A stretch of 10,354 nt of DNA from Flavobacterium sp. UBA4098. GTDB taxonomy: Bacteria; Bacteroidota; Bacteroidia; Flavobacteriales; Flavobacteriaceae. The stretch lies in contig DFXW01000032.1 of assembly GCA_002382495.1 (NCBI GenBank), positions 28,058 to 38,411 of the forward strand. Reading direction: 5' to 3'. This document shows, piece after piece, positions 5,968 through 10,354 of the stretch (its first letter is position 1; every line of letters starts with the position of its first letter). Both the position numbers and the translations under genes were made by a program. The notes beneath the pieces were generated by a model. The model was not told where the DNA came from, did not search any database, and was given only the letters and a program-made list of their open reading frames with translations.

Positions 5968-6057
5968 GGGGCTTTTCAAATATAATAATTTTTTTAATTT
6001 GAAAATGGAACAATATAAAAATGTTTAAAAACTCGTGACAACCATGTCCCAATAAAA

Positions 6058-6079
6058 AACCCGCTTCGAAAAACGGGTT
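6058..6079 (-). terminator. Intrinsic terminator of the DUF6909-like/sugar-epimerase operon
   Basis: The stem is AACCCG/CGGGTT (6058-6063 and 6074-6079) with a 10-nt loop. On the minus strand it begins 6 nt after the epimerase stop codon and the arm CGGGTT runs straight into TTTTATT, a standard Rho-independent terminator. A T-run on the other side (6082-6087) could allow some plus-strand termination too. Confidence 0.85.
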
Positions 6080-6085
6080 GGTTTT

Positions 6086-7069
6086 TTATGTAATATAATT
6101 CGAAAAATCTTTGTGTTCCTCTTTTGACAATTCTTCTGGAGAAAGTGATTTGAAATACTCATAGGTAATTTTCATTCCCTCGGCACGACCAACTTTGGCT
6201 TCCCATCCTAATAATTCTTTGGCTTTGCTAATGTCGGGTTGACGCTGTAAAGGATCGTTTATAGGTAACGGATGGTAGACTACTTTTTGATTGGTGCCTG
6301 TTAATTTAATGATTTCTTCAGCAAAATCTTTAATGGTAATTTCGTCTGGATTTCCAATGTTCACAGGATACACATAATCCGAATGTAGCAATCTATAAAT
6401 TCCTTCCACTTGATCGTCTACGTAACAGAAAGAACGGGTTTGAAGGCCATCTCCAAAAATCGTTAAATCCTCGCCGCGAATCGCTTGGCCAATGAAGGCA
6501 GGAATAACTCTTCCGTCGTTAAGGCGCATTCTTGGTCCGTAGGTGTTAAAAATTCGAACAATGCGCGTTTCTACACCGTGAAAGGTGTGATATGCCATCG
6601 TGATGGATTCTTGAAAACGTTTGGCTTCGTCATACACTCCTCTTGGTCCTATTGTATTTACGTTGCCGTAGTATTCTTCGGTTTGTGGGTGCACCAAAGG
6701 ATCACCATAGACTTCAGAAGTTGAAGCAATTAATATGCGTGCTTTTTTTACGCGTGCCAATCCCAACAAATTATGAGTGCCAAGCGAACCAACTTTTAAG
6801 GTTTGAATTGGAATTTTCAAATAATCGATTGGACTTGCTGGCGAAGCAAAATGCAAAATATAATCTACCTTTCCTGGAACGTGAACAAATTTAGTAATGT
6901 CATGGTGGTAAAATTCGAAGTTTTCAAGCTTGAATAAATGCTCGATATTTTTCAAATCGCCCGTAATCAAATTGTCCATCCCGATAACAAAATAGCCTTC
7001 TTTGATAAATCGGTCACAAAGATGCGACCCTAAAAATCCCGCCGCTCCTGTTATCAATATTCGTTTCAT
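6086..7069 (-). CDS. UDP-glucuronate decarboxylase-like NAD-dependent sugar epimerase/dehydratase (extended SDR)
   Basis: Likely converts UDP-glucuronate to UDP-xylose, a cytoplasmic precursor for surface polysaccharide. The 327-residue protein has the NAD-binding motif TGAAGFLGSHL (7-17) with D32 positioned for the NAD ribose. It also has the HFASPASP segment (73-80), the catalytic T-S-E triad in STSEVYGDP (T117, E119) and the YxxxK pair in YDEAK (Y146, K150). The segment GPR-x-x-YDE-x-KR and the later QTRSFCYVDD and RQPDI (R276, where the decarboxylases keep an Arg) favour a UDP-glucuronate decarboxylase over UDP-glucose 4-epimerase. About 18 polar residues at the C-terminus extend past the core fold. 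It starts 17 nt after the DUF6909-like gene, in the same operon. The exact sugar product is inferred. Confidence 0.9.
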   Translation of the reverse strand: MKRILITGAAGFLGSHLCDRFIKEGYFVIGMDNLITGDLKNIEHLFKLENFEFYHHDITKFVHVPGKVDYILHFASPASPIDYLKIPIQTLKVGSLGTHNLLGLARVKKARILIASTSEVYGDPLVHPQTEEYYGNVNTIGPRGVYDEAKRFQESITMAYHTFHGVETRIVRIFNTYGPRMRLNDGRVIPAFIGQAIRGEDLTIFGDGLQTRSFCYVDDQVEGIYRLLHSDYVYPVNIGNPDEITIKDFAEEIIKLTGTNQKVVYHPLPINDPLQRQPDISKAKELLGWEAKVGRAEGMKITYEYFKSLSPEELSKEEHKDFSNYIT

Positions 7070-7086
7070 AGTAAATTGGTATTGCC

Positions 7087-8763
7087 TTATTTTACATTAA
7101 AAATTTGTTCCAAAATTTTGATCGTAATCAAATAAGTTGGTTTTACTCCTGTGGTTCCTAAACCTCCTGAAGCCAATGTGCTTCCGGTTTCTAGTGGATT
7201 ATCTGAAGCATAATAAGCATAGCGCACTTTGATGTCTTTGGGTACGCTTTTTCTAATTCTAGAAGCCGATTGAATGGCTTTTTGATAATAGGCGCCTTCC
7301 ATTTCTAATCCGATGGCTCTCCAGGTCGATTCGTGGAAAAATTGCAACAAATCCCTGTTTTGCAATGAGGTCCCCAAAACCGTGACCATGGGTCCTGCAA
7401 AAACAGCAATGTCATTGCCTTCAAACATATCGGCAGTTAATTCATTTTCAAAAAAGTAATTATCCGCTGTTCCTTCATTGATATGGGCATTCGGAATCAT
7501 AATGTCTCCCTTGCCTCCTTCTAAAATTCCGGCTTTTCCCATAATTGAAATCGACTGGGCATTTAAGAAGGTTTCTTTTTTGTACGGTTTGAACAACTCA
7601 TCTATCGTTTCGTAGGCTTGCTCGCCAAAAGCATAATCCATGACAATTAACACGGGTTTTTCTTCGCCAAGTTGGGCTTTTGGGAAAGATGTTTTGCTCC
7701 AATCTATTTTAGCGGTATCAAAAATTTGTACATCGATATTCGTTCCTGAAGTGTCGGGTAACGAAATCATCCCTTGTTTCAAGGCAATCGCTTCGACTAG
7801 ATCGCGAACTTCATTCGCACCTGATTTACTTAATTCCTCATATATAAAGAAATCGGATTGGTTTTTGAATTTCGTCTTTAAGGCCGGAACCGCAAAAATA
7901 GAATTCATCACCGAGTGCATATTGGCACTAATCACGTGGATAGGTCTGCCTAATAAATTGTTTTCTTTTAAAACTTCTTTAATATTGGTCGCCCAAATCT
8001 CACCATGAATATGGTGTCCCAAACGCTCTCTCAACACTGGGCTGAACGTAATGGTGCGTTTGTTATTTTCAACCATTTCTTCGATGGCTAATTTTCCTAA
8101 CCAATAAATAAGGTGTAAAAATCGATCTGGAGTTGTCGCTGAGCCAAAGGCATCATAGATATCTAAAATTTCTTCAAAAGTTCGACCTAAAATATTGGCA
8201 GTATGAGAAATCGCTTTTTCTTTCTCTACTTGAGTTAATTTTTTATTGTGCTGAACGGCAATTTCTAATTTTTTCCAATCGTGTGACACCTCTCCGGCTT
8301 CGTCCAACAACACTCTGTTTTTAATCTTGTGCGATTCAATAAAAATGAAAGTCAGGTGGGTCAAAATATCATAAATATCGGAACGACCACGAGTAATCAC
8401 TACGTTCATTTGGTCTTCGTCAATACGGTAACAATTACGGCGTCTTTTGGGAGGAACAATCGCTTTGAAGTGCGATTTGGCATAACCTTCTTCTGAAGTT
8501 AGGTTGATGAATCGACATTCTTCGATTCCAATTGGGAGCCGTTCAATAACGTACAAAAGTCCGTTAAGTTCTACTTTTTCATCGGCAATGTTTCCGTAAA
8601 TTTCTGGGCGTAAAGCTAATAAAGCTTCTCGTAAAGTGTCTCCAGAAACTCCCATCGGCTTGTAAAAACCGCGGTTGAATAAATGCCTCATGGTAATGTA
8701 CAGTCGTTCAATAGCTGCTGACGACTCTTGCGCTCTAGAGCGCGAAATGTGTTTAGTATCCAT
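7087..8763 (-). CDS. DUF6909-like protein with a nucleoside phosphorylase/AMP nucleosidase-like C-terminal half
   Basis: A 558-residue cytoplasmic protein with no signal peptide or membrane segment. The N-terminal half (about 1-300) is alpha-helical with conserved features such as ITMRHLFNRGFY, a KRRRNCYRIDEDQ stretch and RERLGHHIHGEIW. I associate the whole with the Bacteroidota DUF6909 family from memory. The C-terminal half resembles purine nucleoside phosphorylases, MTA/SAH nucleosidases and AMP nucleosidase in order. A glycine-rich IMGKAGILEGGKGDIMIP (407-422, where the family has xGxAGxL...GDxVxP) comes first. A ribose-binding GLEMEGA (485-491, M488-E489) follows, then YASDNPLETG (S520-D521-N522, equivalent to the catalytic Asp in ISD or VSDKPL). 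This suggests N-glycosidic bond cleavage of a nucleoside or nucleotide. It heads an operon with the sugar epimerase and has its own promoter element. Confidence 0.8.
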   Translation of the reverse strand: MDTKHISRSRAQESSAAIERLYITMRHLFNRGFYKPMGVSGDTLREALLALRPEIYGNIADEKVELNGLLYVIERLPIGIEECRFINLTSEEGYAKSHFKAIVPPKRRRNCYRIDEDQMNVVITRGRSDIYDILTHLTFIFIESHKIKNRVLLDEAGEVSHDWKKLEIAVQHNKKLTQVEKEKAISHTANILGRTFEEILDIYDAFGSATTPDRFLHLIYWLGKLAIEEMVENNKRTITFSPVLRERLGHHIHGEIWATNIKEVLKENNLLGRPIHVISANMHSVMNSIFAVPALKTKFKNQSDFFIYEELSKSGANEVRDLVEAIALKQGMISLPDTSGTNIDVQIFDTAKIDWSKTSFPKAQLGEEKPVLIVMDYAFGEQAYETIDELFKPYKKETFLNAQSISIMGKAGILEGGKGDIMIPNAHINEGTADNYFFENELTADMFEGNDIAVFAGPMVTVLGTSLQNRDLLQFFHESTWRAIGLEMEGAYYQKAIQSASRIRKSVPKDIKVRYAYYASDNPLETGSTLASGGLGTTGVKPTYLITIKILEQIFNVK

Positions 8764-8786
8764 CCTTTTCTTATTTATTTAACCTG

Positions 8787-8794
8787 CAAAAGTA
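8787..8794 (-). promoter_or_regulatory. Promoter -7 element (TACTTTTG) for the DUF6909-like/epimerase operon
   Basis: An exact TAnnTTTG match followed by CA, as in many flavobacterial promoters, placed 23 nt before the ATG and inside the 42-nt gap after the upstream gene's stop codon. The -33 box is not obvious. Confidence 0.65.
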
Positions 8795-8805
8795 CACTAT
8801 TTTTT

Positions 8806-9687
8806 CTAGTTAGTAAGGATTAAATTAATGGCTGGCTCAAAAACTTTATTATCAAATTTTCTAAAATCCCATTGATTTGGAGTAACAGATTGTTTCGGAA
8901 ATTTATACCACCCTTTTTCGGTAAAAACAAAACTATTTTGGTCATCAACTAAATTGTAAAGCAATCCGGGTTCATAACTAACTGCTTTCGATTTTTTATT
9001 AGGTTGGCTGTAGAAACTTTTATTTTCTTCTAAAAAAAGCGTTTCAAAAACTATAAAAATTCCGTTTTCAGGAAATACAAAGTTGTACTTTTCAAAATTG
9101 ATTACATTTTCATTCTTTCCTTTTTCAACTGTAATAATTATTTCTTCATCAATTAAATCATTGCCGGGATAACCTAATTTATTGACTCCTAAAACGCGAA
9201 GTTTAAATTTTGCTGCAGCTATATTAGATTTAGTGAAGATTTTTACTTTTTTGATAAACTTAGTCTCTTTATAGCTTTCTTGAAAAGGAAAATAACGCCC
9301 TTTCAAATTGCTAAATATAGCTGTAATGCGAATTGATTTCTTTTGAATATTTTCACCTATTTCTATTTCTTTTTTAAATTTTGGTCGATCAATTACTACC
9401 TCATTCAGTTCAAAAATTTTTGGTGTCAATACAATTATCTCTTTTTTTGAAGAGACTCTTTTTATTTCAAAACCAAGAGCCGAAAAAACCAATACTTTTT
9501 CTTCTTTTATGTCCAATGAAAAACTTCCGTTTACATCAGAAGTAGTTCCAATAGTTTCATTCTCCACCCAAATATTCACATAGGGTATAGGCTCACCTGA
9601 AATACTGTCTTTGACAACGCCGCGAATTTGTGCGGAGGTATAAAACCCCAGCAAAAAGAAAACTAACAAAAACCTTTTTTCTTGCAT
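8806..9687 (-). CDS. Secreted/outer-membrane-associated protein with carboxypeptidase-regulatory-like domain
   Basis: A 293-residue protein with a clear signal peptide: K4-R5, then the hydrophobic FLLVFFLLGFYTSA, with cleavage likely around residue 18-20 (TSA-Q). A CarboxypepD_reg-like beta-sandwich follows at about 20-95, with the hallmark IRGVVKDSISGEPIPYVNI, the GTTSDVNGSFSL turn and the FSALGFE strand. The same fold precedes TonB-dependent receptors and many Bacteroidota surface proteins. The remaining 200 residues are beta-rich and end without a visible sorting domain or barrel plug, so this is not a TonB receptor. It starts 7 nt after the GH3 gene's stop and is probably in the same transcript. 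The C-terminal half is of unknown function. Confidence 0.85.
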   Translation of the reverse strand: MQEKRFLLVFFLLGFYTSAQIRGVVKDSISGEPIPYVNIWVENETIGTTSDVNGSFSLDIKEEKVLVFSALGFEIKRVSSKKEIIVLTPKIFELNEVVIDRPKFKKEIEIGENIQKKSIRITAIFSNLKGRYFPFQESYKETKFIKKVKIFTKSNIAAAKFKLRVLGVNKLGYPGNDLIDEEIIITVEKGKNENVINFEKYNFVFPENGIFIVFETLFLEENKSFYSQPNKKSKAVSYEPGLLYNLVDDQNSFVFTEKGWYKFPKQSVTPNQWDFRKFDNKVFEPAINLILTN

Positions 9688-9694
9688 CTTTTTC

Positions 9695-10354
9695 CTATTC
9701 TCTATCTAATAAATCAGCAATTTTTCTATCGTTAGACAATCGCGGAATTTTGTTCTGGCCTCCTAATTTTCCAATCGATTTCATATAGTCTTGAAAACCG
9801 TTTTTAGGTACTTTGGTAATCACTAATTTTTGCAAAACATTCCCCACAATTAAATCATCATAATAGACATTTTGCTTGCGCATCGCATCGTCAATTTGTA
9901 ATGCAAATGCGGCTAAATTATCGGGTTCCTTTTCAAATTCAATCAACCATTCATGGTAAGGCAATCCTTCGGTTGGGTTGATCTGAGGCGCCACTGTAAA
10001 TTCATTGACGCGAATCGCACTTCCTTCCATAGCTTCTTGCAAAGCGCTTTCTACCTCTTTGCCAATCACATGTTCGCCAAAAGCGGAAATATAATGTTTG
10101 ATTCGGCCCGAAACCACCACTCGATAAGGTGCTAAACTGGTAAATTGAACCGTGTCGCCAATATTATACCCCCAAAGGCCCGCATTGGTTGATAGAATTA
10201 AAACGTAATTCACCCCCAATTCGACTTCGCCAATGGTATAACGACGAGGGTTTTCGGTAGAAAATTCCTCGCTCTTAATAAATTCATAGAAAATTCCGGA
10301 ATTCAATAACAACAACATGCCTTTCTCTTTTTGGGAATCTTGGTAGGCAAAAAA
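9695..10354 (-). CDS. GH3 (auxin-responsive promoter) family protein, partial: N-terminus outside window
   Basis: The C-terminal 220 codons of a GH3-family protein; the frame is open to the right edge, starting FFAYQDSQKEKGMLLLLNSG, so the methionine at 10316-10318 is internal. GH3 proteins belong to the adenylate-forming (ANL) superfamily and, in plants, join amino acids to carboxylic acids such as auxin; the bacterial substrate is unknown. Family motifs seen are LGVNYVLILSTNAGLWGYN-I-GD (adenylate-binding loop with the Y..GD motif) and VVVSGRIKHYISAFGEHV (the hinge to the mobile C-terminal subdomain). A conserved tail ends in KLGGQNKIPRLSNDRKIA. The stop codon is 7 nt before the next gene. 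Confidence 0.9.
   Translation of the reverse strand, partial: FFAYQDSQKEKGMLLLLNSGIFYEFIKSEEFSTENPRRYTIGEVELGVNYVLILSTNAGLWGYNIGDTVQFTSLAPYRVVVSGRIKHYISAFGEHVIGKEVESALQEAMEGSAIRVNEFTVAPQINPTEGLPYHEWLIEFEKEPDNLAAFALQIDDAMRKQNVYYDDLIVGNVLQKLVITKVPKNGFQDYMKSIGKLGGQNKIPRLSNDRKIADLLDRE

Larger units (their letters stand above)
5647..6085. other. Long intergenic region upstream of the lipoprotein gene, hairpin-rich
   Basis: About 440 nt without a convincing gene. It contains a composite stem-loop just before the lipoprotein start (5669-5713), an AACGTT palindrome (5834-5839) near an imperfect repeat of GAACGTAG, a hairpin GCAACT/AGTTGC (5855-5880), a hairpin CAAACGA/TCGTTTG (5896-5915), the second copy of the 45-nt direct repeat (5923-5967) and the terminator of the sugar-epimerase operon (6058-6079). 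A minus-strand open frame at 5792-6052 runs across these structures, but I do not accept it as a gene. I found no clear TAnnTTTG promoter for the lipoprotein. Confidence 0.65.

Noticed and set aside
5792..6052. An 86-codon open frame on the minus strand starting MGHGCHEF
   Set aside because: It runs over hairpins and direct-repeat copy 2, has no recognisable domain, no promoter or ribosome-site support and an odd composition; it is better explained as a chance open frame in structured intergenic DNA.
7640..8008. Plus-strand open frame of 122 codons opposite the DUF6909-like gene
   Set aside because: Antisense shadow; the minus-strand protein has continuous family motifs across this span.
1..10354. 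CRISPR array, tRNA, rRNA, transposase or known anti-phage genes
   Set aside because: No regularly spaced repeats, no cloverleaf or rRNA segments, and no transposase, nuclease or helicase motifs were seen in any credible gene.

Overview
The window is AT-rich and gene-dense. It reads as a chromosomal segment of a flavobacterium (Bacteroidota, family Flavobacteriaceae). The reasons are the typical protein families (DUF4254, DUF6427-like, DUF6341-like and DUF6909-like proteins, a GH3 family protein and a carboxypeptidase-regulatory-like domain protein), weak or absent Shine-Dalgarno sequences, and several matches to the Bacteroidota -7 promoter element TAnnTTTG at 19-24 nt before start codons. 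Family names were assigned from remembered sequence patterns without a database search.

Layout. Positions 1-1106 (minus) hold a DUF4254 protein followed by a glycosyltransferase family 9 gene, cut by the left edge: an envelope-glycan pair. Positions 1200-3143 hold upp (plus), a multi-pass membrane protein (minus, convergent with upp; both stop codons come from one TTATAA palindrome) and a small membrane protein (plus). purD follows on the minus strand (3159-4433), with an intrinsic terminator wrapped around its stop codon. Positions 4434-6085 form a gene-poor, AT-rich, hairpin-rich stretch carrying only a two-gene unit: a putative lipoprotein with a Cys-rich tail and a 68-residue membrane protein. 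Two similar 45-nt direct repeats flank this unit, so it looks like an accessory insertion between housekeeping blocks. Positions 6086-8763 (minus) encode a DUF6909-like protein, whose C-terminal half resembles nucleoside phosphorylases and AMP nucleosidase, and then a UDP-glucuronate decarboxylase-like sugar epimerase; they share one promoter and end at a clean terminator. Positions 8806-10354 (minus) hold the C-terminal part of a GH3 protein and a secreted protein with a carboxypeptidase-regulatory-like domain.

How the genes fit together. upp (uracil salvage), purD (de novo purine synthesis) and possibly the nucleosidase-like protein belong to nucleotide metabolism. The GT9, DUF4254 and UDP-sugar enzymes belong to surface polysaccharide assembly. 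The 4.4-6.1 kb segment is the least ordinary part. I see no CRISPR array, tRNA, rRNA, transposase or known defence system.
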